Source: Aquanectria penicillioides
Taxonomy: Eukaryota; Ascomycota; Sordariomycetes; Hypocreales; Nectriaceae
Length of the DNA: 64,000 nucleotides
Assembly (NCBI GenBank): GCA_003415625.1
Contig: PYIU01000002.1
Location: forward strand, 372,001 to 436,000
Direction: 5' to 3'
Under the pieces are notes generated by a model. It was not told the DNA's origin. It saw only the letters and a program-made list of their open reading frames with translations, and did no database searches. A program made the translations under genes and the position numbers. How positions within the stretch are numbered: position 1 is the first letter of the stretch; each line of letters begins with the position of its first letter. Shown here piece after piece: positions 36,102-48,607 of the stretch.

Positions 36102-36902
36102 GAGGGACATTCCTATATCGAAAGACAATAGTTAAGAATATCCCAATCGAGACTCTCGGATAATGCCGATAATTAATCGCGCTCCACTTGTATTTGTGAG
36201 GACAAGTTCCGCCGCACCACCCAGCGGCGGCATGATTTCCGGGCCCGCCGTGTTTGCACTTGTAGCGAACCACCTAAAAGTGGTTGGAAGTCAAATGTTT
36301 CAGCTCACTAATTCCCCTGACCAACACCAGAAGTTCTACTTCCGGGCTACTGTAGCTGGCTATTTCTCCTCAGTCCAATACCCCACTGAGGTCTGGGGTG
36401 AGGGGGCGGGGTATGGTAGATGATGATGAATGGGTGGAAAATCTGGAACCCGGTAAAAGAGCCATGGGATAGCAGGATGGGGGATCGACAAGCGTCATGT
36501 GTAGGTATGTATGCTAGCTTGGCTCGGCTCCTCGGCAACGCAAGCGGAGAACATCGGTCACTCAGGTGACTCTGGCCGCGAAAAGCTTGGTAGAGAGTCC
36601 CTCGTACGAGCTCTCGGTTTGCAATAGCCCGACTATCGGCTCCGAGGTCCCCGAACTGTATCTGGCCCGTTGCATTTGACCGCCTGGGCATAGTGACAAC
36701 CTTGTCCTTCGGGCGATTTGAGATGGTCGCGAGCCAGCATCTCACCACTGTCAGTGCCCTACAGGGAGGCGAATCCACTCCGGCTCGTGGAAACCGTCCT
36801 TTTAAGTCAACTCGCCTGGTAGCAAATTCGCTTTGCCACTCGACAAGCATAGACCCATCAAGTCATATTCTCAAAACTGCCCAGCTTGAAATCGTGCGCA
36901 AG
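36102..36902. other. Intergenic DNA between GH79 and GH78 genes
   Basis: No supported gene. Overlapping short frames on both strands lack domains. The promoter of the GH78 gene should lie here. Confidence 0.4.
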
Positions 36903-39458
36903 ATGTCACCTGAGGAGCAGCATGTACATCCACCCTCACGCAACACGTGGCTGCACATTCTTAGAACCACGTTCTGACCAAGTCATAGACCATCAATAAA
37001 CTCCAAGAAAATTGGGTGTGGGTACCCGATTGGGTTGATTCGTCGACGGAAAATACTGCTGGGAGAATAGTCACTTTCACCAGACAATTCAGCCTCTCTT
37101 CAACCCCGACCCGGGCGCTGTTGCACTTCTCCGCAGACACTCGATACAAGCTCTATGCCAACGGTGTGCGCATTGCGGTCGGGCCGACCCGAGGCAGCCC
37201 GCTGATTTGGTATTACGACACGCTTGACATTTCGCCGCATCTCCATGAGGGACCTAATGAGATCAAGTTCCTCGTGCTTCGCTATTTTGCGTCCTCCCGC
37301 ACTGCAATGCCCTTTGAGAGGACTGCAATTCCAGGCTTGACCGTCATTGGGAGTGTTGAAACCGCGGGCGATGCTGTAGATCTGAGTTCCGCGAATGGCT
37401 GGAGCGCACAAGTCAACGAGAGCACTCTCTTCCCATCGGGACTAATTGATGACGTATTCCTCCATGTAAGGCCCTGCCCTTGGCAGAAACGGGTCCGGTC
37501 ATAATATTTTCTTGGCAGATCAACGAACGCATTAACCCAACGTCTCCTAGACCTTCAGCCGCACCAGTCGTTTACGGGATTAGAACCCTCAACGGCGAGT
37601 TAGCTCCATGGCGCCTACGTCCGCGTCTGATACCTATGCCAGAAGACAGCCATGTCGATGTCAGCAACGTAAGGTCATGTGAGAGCGATGTTGGCGATGC
37701 CGACTGGGAGAAATTCTTATCGGGAACGCAAACCTTGGCTCTTGCTGGAAACTCTAAGCATACTCTCGAAATACAGGCAGAAGTTCATTCGACAGCATTC
37801 CTGCGATGGTCGATGAAGGCATCGAAACAGTCTCAAGTGAGGCTGGTAGTTACCTACTCGGAGGGGTATGAGCTCGAGCCCCGCGCGTATCCCTTCTTCC
37901 GCACCAAGGCGGATCGGTTGGAAACTAAAAATGGACTCATCCTAGGTCCACACGATGATGTGACTTTGGACATTCCGGAGTCGACCACGATCACCTATGA
38001 GCCGTTCTGGTTTCGGACTTTCCGTGTAATGCGACTTCAAATTATAGTAGGACCTGAGCCAGTGGAGTTTGTATCGTTTGGCAGCACTCAAGTGAATTAT
38101 CCACTTGCGGTAAAGGCAACTTGGAAAGAACCAGAGGATCAGCATAGTGAGAAAATATGGGACGTTTCTATTCGGACTATGAGGAACTGCATGTTTGACG
38201 GTTACGCCGACTGTCCCTTTTATGAACAACTTCAGTGAGTCCACGGGTTGCCACTTTGCTTCCTCTGTTAACCAGTCTCAGGTACTCTGGCGACTCTAGA
38301 TCGGTTGGGCTGTTTCACTATCTCCTCTCTGGCGACGATCGGCTTATGCGACAAGCCATCACCAATTTTGCATCTTCAATCGGCGTTGAAGGACTGACAC
38401 AGTCTCGGTTCCCATCACACGTCCCCCAGCTCATCGCAGGCTTTTCTCTGTACTGGGTCCTCCAAGTGTGCGACCACCACCTCTTCTTTGGTGACAATTC
38501 ATATGCTCGGTCCTTCCTTCCAAGAATCGACGGAGTTTTTGAGTTCTTTGACTCCCATGTTGACGAATTAGGCCTCGTTAGTAGTCTCCCTGAGGATGTG
38601 TGGCAGTATGTAGACTGGGTGACAACATGGGGTGCTACAGATGATCATCCAGACAAAGGGGTTCCGACTTCAGGCCGTAAATCAAACCGACATACTTATT
38701 TTAGCATGCTGTACGCGTATGTGTTGAAGAAGGCCGCCAGCCTCCTGCGAGCCGTTGGCAGGCCTGGTAACGCGGACGAGTACGAGTCTCGCGCAGACAC
38801 TCTGCTAGTTGCGATCCGGAAACACTGCTTCGATGGGCGATTCTTTACAGACTCAACCGCAGATGTCGCCAACGATTTGGCATATTCGCAGCATTGCCAG
38901 GTCTTTGCAGTTCTCTCCGGAGCCGCAGCGCCTGAGGACCGGACTCGGTTGCTCCGTGAATCGTTTGCCGAAGCGCACTTCTCCAAATGCTCATACATGA
39001 TGCAATTCTATGTTCTCAGGGCTTTTTCGCTTGCGGGTGACCAGCTTTACGAATCTCTCTGGGAGCATGTCTGGGATCCCTGGCGCCAGATGCTAGCCAA
39101 CAATCTCTCAACTTGGGAGGAAGACAACGTGCGTCAGCGCTCAGATTGCCACGCTTGGGGCAGTGTGCCTCTGTACGAATTCTGCAGTGAGCTAGCCGGG
39201 ATCCGTCCAATCGCGCCTGGGTGCAGCAAGGTCCTCTTCAAGCCACGGCTTTTGTTGAGCGACGCAATAGTGGCAAAGGTGGCCTTGGGGACGCATAATG
39301 TAGCATCAGTCGCCTGGAAGACTGGGCCGACGGGGGAGAAGGAGGTGGAGCTAAGGCTGGAAAAGGCTGTTGAGGTCGTCAGCCAGCTGCCTGGGGGCAA
39401 AGAAGAGGCTCATGGCATCGTTGATCAGCTCACCTTGAAATTTTTGCCCGCTAATTAA
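36903..39458 (+). CDS. Alpha-L-rhamnosidase-like enzyme (GH78)
   Basis: Likely an inverting alpha-L-rhamnosidase or a close relative acting on terminal rhamnose. Four exons (36903-36923, 36989-37465, 37519-38234, 38282-39458) give 796 residues; introns 65, 53 and 47 bp. The tiny first exon (MSPEEQH) is the weakest part of the model; it was chosen because it is in phase, starts with ATG and precedes an open frame beginning NKLQENWVWVPDW. N-terminal jelly roll: LLHFSADTRYKLYANG. The (alpha/alpha)6 barrel opens with the family signature DGYADCPFYEQLQYSGDSR across intron 3, containing the acidic residues near the active site. The end has a beta-sandwich with an LRLEKAVEVV strand. No signal peptide, so probably intracellular, which suggests action on imported oligosaccharides. 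Confidence 0.85.
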
Positions 39459-40717
39459 TGGGATATTTGTTACGACTTTGGCTTGCACATACGCCATTGT
39501 TTGAGAACATGGGAGATTATGCGACCCAGTTAGGCTTAGCCTTAAGGTGGGTGTAGAGAAACGTCAGTCTAACAAACTAAATCACCTGTCCTGGGCTTCG
39601 GAAGTCTCGGGTTTTCTTAAAATAGCTGCGTATTATTGAGGTTTCGTGACACCATCGCATTGGACTTGGACTAGAACAGTCCGTGCTTGATTATGCCTTA
39701 CCAAGATGTGTGGATGATCGCCCGCAACTCCCTAGGTTGGGCCTTTTGATGGGATCCGCCGGGCTGAAATCCAGTCACCTGGAAAGGTTTAATCATCCTT
39801 CAGACATTGTGCATCCTCTAGCAAAAGCCAAGAATGATGAAAAGAAGAAAGAAGTAAAAAAAAAACAATAGCCCATTACCCTGTATTAGAGCGACGAACA
39901 GGACTTAGAGGACTGATGGTGAGACAGGAATGCACGATACTTTGCACAATTTTCAACCGCTCAACATTAATCTTGACGAAATAATCACTACCTACGCTTC
40001 AAGCTTAAGTTAATGTTAGCGCTGTAATTTCTTGATCTCAATAGTACGAAGTGAATACGCGTGTTTGGAAGACGGCAAGACTAATCACATCCCAGCCAAT
40101 GACAGGCCTCTATACGAAAACATCTCGCCACGTTTAATTGGTGTTTTCTGCCGTTCTTCACGTCATTTGGCATTAGGCGGTGTAACAACATTGTGGCTGA
40201 GCTTCGGATATGACGAAGTTCAATTTCACCCTTGCTTTCTCCAGTCCAGTCCCGGTGCATATCGATCGCAACGCTGGATCAAGACAGGGATTGTTTGTGC
40301 GTTACCTACTTATCGCGGGCACTTGCAAGCACTGCGCCACACAGGGCACGGAATAGGCTGTGGCTTAGGTCCTGCAGCCGAACAAACTGCGCCTGGGTCT
40401 CGGCCATCGTCAGGCTTGGCAGTTCCGGTGAAGCTTGCAAACCTCTCCTGAGTGTTCATGTATTGCTCCGAAGAGAGAGGAATTGGGCTTGGGAATAAAG
40501 ATTTCTTCTATGCCGTGAACCCCACGAGGTCTTGCAATCAACCAGGTATGTCTGAAGCTGCAGTTGGGTGCTGCCGACCCATCATCTCAGCACATCGCCG
40601 TCTGCTCCAGTCTCGATTTCCCCACAGCCTTGTAGTGTGTACGAAGCGGAACATGCCGAAGGGGAGACGGATACTAACCTCAGTGTTAGACGCTCGAACC
40701 CGTTCCTGGAGAGCATT
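39459..40717. other. Intergenic DNA
   Basis: No supported gene. It contains a short poly-A run near 39857-39866 and scattered short frames without domains. It includes the promoter of the Zn2Cys6 gene at 40718. Confidence 0.4.
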
Positions 40718-42133
40718 ATGCCTCCCCGGCTTGGGTACAGAAAATCTCGCAAAGGATGTCTTCGCTGCAAACAACGACGAGTCAAGGTATGGTGCCCTTT
40801 CCATGCGAGGGTGTATGGAGAGCCTGATGCCTTGTTTAGTGTGATGAACTGAGACCATGCTCGGCTTGTGTTCGACATGGCCTAGAATGTAGCCTTGGCT
40901 CGTCGGACCGGGAATCTTCCCTTAGTCGAGAGGCTGTCCCAGAGGAAGCTGCCAAGAGTGTAGGTGGACCTTTCACTATGATCGCGACCGATGATCACAT
41001 TGATGGCTGATAGGATGATGCAGACCCAACCAGTAGACCCAAATACCCCGTTATCTCAACCGCGTAACCGGGTTCAATCTTTTCCGTCCACATCATCACC
41101 CTCCGTCGATGATTTTTCGGCTCCAACGAGAAGCGATACGTCTCTCGTATCCAGTCCAGATCCCTTTCCCTACTTTGCAGAATTTACGACGAGCCAATCA
41201 CCACGCTCTGAAGTCAAAGACTCCTGGGTGACAGATCTCGAACTAATGCACCAGTACACATCCGCAACGTACTTGACCTTGCCAAGAGGCAACGAATTGC
41301 AAGACATCTGGCAATTTGAAGTACCCAAATTGGCGCTTACCTACCCATTTCTCATGCACCAGGTCCTCGCAACTTCGGCCTACCATCTCGCATTTCTCAG
41401 TCCGGAACATAGCCGAGTATATTTCATGCATGCATCGCAGCATCAAAATGAGGCCATCATCGGAATGCGAACAGCACTGGGAGAGATTACCAGCAGCAAT
41501 TGCCACGCTATATTCGCATCGTCCTCGCTGCTCTCAATATGCGCGTTTGCAACCTTCTCTGACCCTATGAAAGCTGGTGGCCACCCCAATATCGAAAGTC
41601 TGCTGGATGTTTTGATTCTGATTCGCGGCATGAGCAGCATTTTATATTCCTACGAGGATATATTGAAATCCGGTTCAATCCAGCAGTTATTCCTGATGAG
41701 GCCCCCGTATTCCACACCGCCTCTACTGAACGCCATCATTGTGCAGCTGCATAAAATGTCAGACTTGGCCATCGACGGTAGTGCGGATACCAATACCTGT
41801 CGCCAAGCAATCTCGACTACAGTACAATGGATCCAAAACGCTTTAGCCAGTACTCAAGTGCCAGAGCTAAGATTTTGTATGAGCTGGCCAATTTGCCTCA
41901 CTGAAGGATATATCGAACTTATTCGCCGTCGAAACCCGATGGCGCTCATTCTTTTAGCCTACTACGGTGTTGTACTACAGTTCAGCGGCTCAAGTCACTG
42001 GTACTTGAAAGGCTGGGGTGACTGTCTTGTTCGAGACATCAGTCAGAACCTTACTTTGGCGGACAGGGAGAGGATTGAATGGCCTCTTCAAGCATTAGAA
42101 AACATTACAAGTTTTATGGACGTTGGAGAATAG
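40718..42133 (+). CDS. Zn2Cys6 transcription factor, UPC2/sterol-uptake-control-like
   Basis: A nuclear regulator of 432 residues from three exons (40718-40786, 40840-40959, 41024-42133). The first intron (53 bp) divides the zinc cluster: RKGCLRCKQRRVK then CDELRPCSACVRHGLEC, spacing C-X2-C-X6-C-X5-C-X2-C-X6-C. The second intron (64 bp, GTAGGT donor, GCAG acceptor) removes a stop and restores AKS-TQPVDPNTP. A Ser/Pro-rich linker precedes a helical region LELMHQYTSATYLTL and VLATSAYHLAFLSPEHSRVY, typical of the Upc2-like C-terminal ligand-sensing domain. It lies downstream of the GH78 gene on the same strand; target genes are unknown. Confidence 0.9.
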
Positions 42134-44782
42134 AGGAGTAAATGATTTGAGCCGGTGCTGGCCACCACGACTTCAGCGGTGGGTTGCCTGCATTGACGGC
42201 AACCCCACCAGCTGGCCGACGTTTGTACAATAGTTTAGGTTTATCTGCGAGAGGGTTACTGCTGATGACTACCCAAATATCCAAGGCCACCGATATATGG
42301 GGCCAAAGCAGATTATTAGACGAGTTTCCTTGATTTTGGATGATTGCTCTTGTCCATTACGAAGATGAGGCCCAAAGCCACCACAGGGATGAGATTAAAA
42401 ATAGTTACTCGGACGGACGGCCTTTTCAGCCCTGAATGGAGACAATGAATTGAAATGGGTCCAGCAGGCATATCTACTGGTACCCTTGAGGAGCTACTGG
42501 TAATATGAGTAGGGCTGATCGCCTGACAGATGCTAGTCATTCCCGTTGGTGGGGCAAGAACACAGCCCAACGGCAAAAGAGTATGTGGTTGAAAAGGGGT
42601 TAAGAACTTAAGATGTGAAAAGAGCCCACTTATACCCGGATCTACGGTTTGCCGTTGTGCATTGTTCGCATTGAGGTTGAAACTGTTTGAGTTGACCCAG
42701 ATTGCCCCACGCACGGTCTCGGATTCGCATTCGGTCCCGGCTTCGGTTTCTGACCACACAAGGAAACCGAGATGACTGGAGGGGAACGTCGGAAGCATGA
42801 CATAGAAAATGAAATAGTCGTCATGGACTAAACGTTCAGATCAATAGTTGAGTATTTCAAATTAATATGTTGAATCTAGTTTAGTTCAGTTCCTTACACC
42901 TTCCCGCGATATTCGAGCAGGAATTGGGACGGGAACAGAACATACATAATTAATAGAACTGCGACTCGTCTTACTCTAGAAACAATATTGTTCCAGCCTT
43001 GGTTCAGCCAAGTGTCAGTGTATTGAATTAAGCTAATGGCGATGCATTGGTTAATGAATGATGGCCGACTTCACAACCTCAAACCTTAACTAGTGTTAGG
43101 GGACTTTTATGTCAATAAGTTCTAAAGCTACCCGGGGATGAAATCAGCAGACTTGCACCTAGGAAGATCTACTTGGATAATTAACTTGAGGAGCATCATT
43201 TAAATTGCAGCAAATTCGTTTTGGAGATTCTCAAGTCGATAGCGGAAGCTAAGGGACATGGGGTTCCGTTTTGGCCTTAATGAGATTCGGAAATATCGAT
43301 AAGATTTAATTGACGTCGTGTATTTCGCTTCTGTGCACCATTCCTGGCTATGGGCTGAAGCTTCTTAAATGCTTTGGAGAGTTTCTTTGGTGGAGGCTAA
43401 CTCGTAACGAGGTTGTGGTTGATCGCTTAGGTTGATCAACGAAAGTGGGCCGAAGCGGGTGGTTAAATACTAAGGTTTTGATTACTTCTCGCTGTGGCAT
43501 GCATCTTGGAGTCTGATAGAGGTATTGGAGTATGGGAAAGATTCTAAATTATAACCGGACATTTGTTCCCCGTGGTATAGTTCACCGCTGCCATGTGACA
43601 GAGACTGATGCTTTGGTTGCCGATCAGCCATGTAAATGACCAAATCCAGGGAGAACAGAGAGGAGGTTGGTTCTAAACCAAATTTGGTATAGCAATATCA
43701 TGTTCAAAACCGGAAGTGCATCAGTACTCTTTGGCCACGAGATAGGATTGTCCAAGAGACTACATACAATTATTCTTAGTAGCGTTTGAGATTTGGAACT
43801 AGTGGTGACCAAATCTAGTCCCGAATTTATGTGAAGAGAAGTTCTTGATCTGTAAAGGACTCACGTCAGGCGTATTGATGGGAAATTGGGCTGGGGGCGA
43901 TCGTGCACTTCTCGGTTACCAAACTAAGGTTAAGTTAGTCAAGAGGTAATAATAACGGACACGGAACCTAATGTCCCCCTCAGTTCTACTGTCCCTAAAG
44001 TTTCGTTTAAGACCTATACTCAAGTAGGCCCAACCTTATCCCATTTTCTGTAATTGGATTCTATTTTCTTGTTCGTCTAGAATACTTAACGAGCGCGCCG
44101 ACGAAATTGTATACGACTATACCTGCACTTAATTCGATCGAATAGGTCACTTGAAGACGAATAGTTATCCAACAACCTGCGGAGAGCGGGCGACAATTGG
44201 GCTGCGCCGCCTTTTGGGCGTTCTTGACTGAATGATAAAAAAGGCTGAATCATTTACGAGTACCAACATCCTGGGATTTCCTTCTATTTGATTCGAGCTT
44301 TCGTTTCTCTTGTGGATCAGGTGCAGTTGCAACATTCCATCTTGAGCATGTCTCATTTATGGTTGGCTTTAACGTCCTGTGACGGGTGGCGACCGCGACA
44401 GCCCGACTCCACCGACTGGAACGAAAACGGAACTCTGTCTCAACACCCAAGGAAAATGAATAAAGAAGCACTGTTTCAGGACCGGAAAGCGAACGCAGAA
44501 ACACTGTCTGGGTACAAGGGAAACGGCAGCAGCTACAGCTGCCCTGTCCCAAGAGCAAAAGAGTATCCCGGTACGTAAGGCGATCTGGGTTCTAGAGTGT
44601 ACCTCATATTTTGCAAATTTATTCTTCATCTTGATTACCCTCTTGCGTGTCTATAATCAACTGTGACAACGTCGGTTAATGGGAATGATCAGCATAGCCT
44701 CTATTTACGAATCTGGGCGACATCAAATTGACCTCTGACGCCTTGTGCCATTCTTAAAACCCAACCTTTCAATATCGAAACC
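42134..44782. other. Gene-poor region of 2.6 kb
   Basis: No supported gene. GC is lower than in the flanking genes. A stretch at 42714-42750 has TTCGG-type hexamer repeats seen also at other intergenic places. Short frames on both strands have no domain. Confidence 0.45.
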
Positions 44783-46189
44783 ATGACGGCGTTCTTGCGG
44801 TCAAGAAGTTTCCGAGACAGGCTCTCTCTTGGCCTTTCCGCTCTTCTCATTGTTGGTTACTACTTTGCAACACGGTTTACTGTTCCGACCTCTGTCCAAT
44901 TTCACCATCTCGATCATTCCCCGAGGCGATTGGTAAAACCTGAGAACACCACAGTTAGCGGCTTGATCTTTTATGGCCGTAAAAACAGGGTTTCTTATTT
45001 GCGGTGCTATGTCGAGGTGAGAACTGGAGGGAACCCAAGACTGCCAATGTCTGTAATCCGGGGCGAGTTTGACTAACATTGGCTTTAACAGCGGAACTTA
45101 GTCAACAACGGAGGATGGCTTGACGAAGTATTCTGGGTGACCAATACAAACAACCGTGAAGACCTCGAATACCTTGATGAAATAATTGCCAGCAACCCTG
45201 CGCGACACAAGAAGCTTATGATCCCCGGTGACAAGCTTTGGGTTTACAGCTACTACAAAGCCTGGCAGCATCTTGAGCGTGGGAAGTACTATGTGAAGAT
45301 TGACGACGATATTGTATGTCTGCATTAAATTAGGACCCTAATTTTTACCGGCGAGGTAATCTCACCACTGTCCAGTATTTGCTAATCATAATGCTGCACA
45401 TTAGGTCTGGATAGATGATGATGCTATTCCTCAACTCGTCACCCGGAAGATCGAGAACCCCAACGACTTTTTTGTTTCTGCCAACATAATCAACAATCCT
45501 CCTTTAGGATTCATGCACTATCACATAGGTGCACTACACCCATATTTCCCAGAGCTCAAAAATCGTGGGAATATCTCTGACTCGTGGAAACCTTCTCAGC
45601 ACCCCTTCTGGGAGGGTGCCGACAACTTTACCTGGCCTTTGGACAGAGATCCCCCGTATCAGGGTCATAGATGGCTAAGAGTAAAGGAAGACACCATGAT
45701 GGAACAGACTCCAGCCGCTCGGCTCAAGTACGAAGTCTGGGGAGAGAGTTATACGAGCTGGGCCATCGCCACCCAGATGCACTACTCTCTGCTCGAGAAC
45801 ATTGAAAATGATAGGCTGGATCGCTACAAGTTTGACAAGCCTTGGAACATGGTCGATGAGCGCATAAGGATCAACTTTATGTGCATTTATGCTGATGATG
45901 TCTTGGACACTGATATCGAGAACTGGCCCCGGAACAGAGGTGATGAGGACATGATCGCAATAGATTTACCAAAGAGGCTGCGCCGTCGTAAGTTCAATCC
46001 GCAACATGAAGATCTGATAGGTATTTGCTAATCAGTCTCATCGCAGCTGTCATGATTGTAGGAGAAGCTCTCGGTGCTCATCTCCAATATAGTGATCAAG
46101 GGAAGGTTGGGGAGACCGACGTGTTGCGACGATATCACGCTCTCGCAAGAGATCGAGCGTGCATATCCAAAAACAACACCATGCTGTAG
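44783..46189 (+). CDS. Putative Golgi type II glycosyltransferase-like protein with DDD motif
   Basis: Family not firmly identified. Four exons (44783-45016, 45092-45313, 45405-45987, 46047-46189) give 393 residues; introns 75, 91 and 59 bp. The N-terminus is a signal anchor (LSLGLSALLIVGYYFATRF, about residues 14-32), as in Golgi glycosyltransferases. The next block (SGLIFYGRKNRVSYLRCYVE; NGGWLDEVFWVTNTN) looks like a GT-A nucleotide-sugar fold, followed by a metal-binding-like KYYVKIDDDI that intron 2 separates from VWIDDDAIPQL. A HPFWEGADNFTWP stretch and AIATQMHYSLLENI are probably catalytic-domain helices. The last exon restores KRLRRPVMIVGEALGAHLQY after an alternative read-through that would end earlier at 46031. 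The role is likely glycan addition in the secretory path. Confidence 0.75.
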
Positions 46190-47502
46190 AAAAGCCTCGA
46201 AGTGAACAAAGTAACATGCCAACCCGTCCATTGACCAAAGGAAGGGGTTCGAAGTTGGTAGTTTGGCGAGCTAGATATGGGACATGACCTTGATGACCAC
46301 TTATCCATGTCCTGATCGAATTCTCTATGGTAACTCTGAGTCGAATCCATTTGTTCGGCTCGCTGGCGAGTCATTCGGGGTTTGACTAGGCTGAACATGA
46401 GCGAAACGTTTGCTGGGACTTGCCAAGTCATGGGATGGAAAGTTCGGCGGTTATTGGCATCTACGGCAAGTATAAGAGAGTCGGGCAGTCTGTTGAATCG
46501 GGTTGTAGCAAATATGATAGAGTCTTCGAGCTCCGCAGGGAGGATAGCACAGTGAGTTCTGCGGTTATGTTATTAGAAGCAGAAAGGGAAGACAGGATCC
46601 TGGAGGTTATATAATTAGCGATGTTACTATAAGCAGACGATGCGACAACAGAAGTATGTCGAACGGAGATGCTTGCCACTCAAATGAACTATTTCAATGC
46701 TATTTATTGTCATAGCGATCAAAAGTTGGAGACCACTTCTAACTCAGCTGCTAGTGCGTTGAGCTCAGGCTTGCGCATCTTATCAAGATTGCAGTGGAGA
46801 ATGCAATCTCGGTTTCGGTTTCGGTTTCAGAATCTTCGATCTGTGACGCAGCCAGGTGTCGACATAAAAGCCCTTTCATTTTCGTGTCACCTCAAGCTCA
46901 GACAGAGAGTCATGAAATGCAATGTGTTGACGATTCAGTCCAATGATCAATCGTAGTCGCCTGTGAAAGCCCTAGAAGATGCCACATCTCGGTCCCGGTT
47001 CCGCGTTCGGCTTGTTGCGTTCGTGGCAAGACAAGGTGACTAAAAGGGCATCACCTAAAACAGAATTCGATCCAACATTGGCAGTAACAATCATTGTCAT
47101 TTAGAACTTGCAAGATGGAGGTAAATGAGAATCATGAAACATGCAACAGTTCAGAGACTAGAGGCATGTTGAGTGGGGTAGTCGCCGAAACGTCGCATTT
47201 GCGTACGGTTTATCGTGTCAAATGTGATCAACCGATGCAGTTTTTCATGAACAGCCAAAAGAAGATCGCCATCATAGAAAGCGGCTGTGGATTGGAAGGA
47301 TAGATTCATCTCGGCATGGGCCTGTGCCTGATCGCTATTCTCTGCACTGTCTATGAGCTGAATTGTGATGATATTCTCTAAGTATTTCCGACAAAAGAAA
47401 AAACAGTCTATTGTGTAGTTCCCCGGGGCCCATCCACCCATCCCGTAACGCCTTTTACAATAAATGGCCCTGCAAGCACTATAGTCGGCTGGCTTGCAAG
47501 CC
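46190..47502. other. Intergenic DNA
   Basis: No supported gene. Two short tracts of TTCGG(T/C) hexamers occur at 46807-46829 and 46987-47010. It separates the convergent glycosyltransferase-like and MARVEL genes. Confidence 0.45.
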
Positions 47503-48607
47503 TCATTGGTATCCTTGCGGATTCCCATAGCCAGGATGGCCTTGGTGAACCTGGTGATTTCCTGGATCCATGCTCGTTTGGTTGTATCCATCGTAGTTGA
47601 AATTGCCCCCATAGTTTTGTTGTTGGCCAGAATAGCTGTGACGTCTGCCGTGGCTATGACGCCTTTCATGACTGTGATGTCTTCCTTGGCTGGGATTTCT
47701 TCCTTGGCTAGGGTTTCTGCCTTGGCTGGGACGCCTACTGTGGCTAGCATGTCTGCTCTGGTTAGCATGTCTGCTCTGGCTAGCATGTCTGCTCTGGCTG
47801 GCATGTCTGCTCTGGCTTGCATGTCGACTTTGGCTGGCCTGGTGTCGATAGCTCTCATAACTGGGAGGGTCTGCCATGTCCGGTCGACCCGATCTTTGAG
47901 TATGAATCTCGCGCAACGGAAAAGTGTTGCCGGTCATGAGAACTTCAGTTCCGGCTGGATCACGGTGTCGAGTATTCTTCCGAGCCTTATACGATGAATC
48001 GCTGTCGATCGATCCGACCTCCACAGCATCAGCTGAGGTATACTTTGCGCCGCGCTTAACGCCATTCGCACGGAAATACCGGAAGTCTAGATAAGTAACG
48101 CCAGTCATGTATGCTGCCAAAATACTATCCAAAAACTTGATTAGTTTATCTGCCAGCCACGTTCACCACATTCAACGGCGTACCTCATGAGGATTCCGAG
48201 AACAACGATGATCCAGCTGAGGATGCAAGTGATGCCCTGGCAAAACTGGGTATTTGATTGAATCCCAAGATACACGATAGCGCCCCAAAATACAATCTCC
48301 ATGGCGTTGAGAATTACATATGCTTTGAGGCTCGACCACTTCTTGAAAGCTCGGACATGTTCGGATAGGATCTCGTAGAGTAGGATCACGAGGGATTTGG
48401 CGCTCTGGAGATTGGTCAGTCGTCGCGATCCGTCAAGTGCAGTGTGCAACGCACCATTCCCAGAGACATCGTGCTCGATCGGCCTCTGGGGGCACCGGCT
48501 GGCCGATTGAATATCTTCACCACCGAGAGGATCAAGACAACCAGGATGAGGATAAGTTGGAGGATATGAATTGGGAGTTTAAACCGATTCGTAAAAAAGC
48601 CCGACAT
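47503..48607 (-). CDS. MARVEL-like four-helix membrane protein with repeat tail
   Basis: Three exons (48607-48455, 48404-48184, 48124-47503) with introns of 50 and 59 bp give 331 residues. The first part has hydrophobic helices typical of fungal MARVEL proteins: IHILQLILILVVLILSVVKIF (12-32), YVILNAMEIVFWGAIVYLGI, and ITCILSWIIVVLGILMSILAAYM across intron 2, then TYLDFRYFRANGVKRGAKY. The cytosolic C-terminus holds a PPSYESYRH motif, then tandem SQSRHA hexapeptides and SQGRNP units, and a Gly/Asn/Tyr/Gln-rich end. MARVEL proteins shape membrane subdomains. The start at 48607 was chosen since it directly precedes helix 1; an in-frame ATG at 48754 would add 49 residues. Confidence 0.8.
47683..47840 (-). 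repeat. Coding 18-bp tandem repeats
   Basis: Two related arrays in frame in the MARVEL gene: about five 18-bp units for SQSRHA (roughly 47741-47840) and three for SQGRNP (roughly 47683-47730). Since units are whole codons, copy changes keep the frame. Confidence 0.85.

Noticed and set aside
36347..36977. Overlapping frames on both strands before the GH78 gene
   Set aside because: No domain or signal. Only the final ATG (36903) of the plus frame was used, as the probable first exon of GH78.
47683..47840. CRISPR-like regular repeats
   Set aside because: Repeats are head-to-tail without spacers, in frame inside a gene of a eukaryote.
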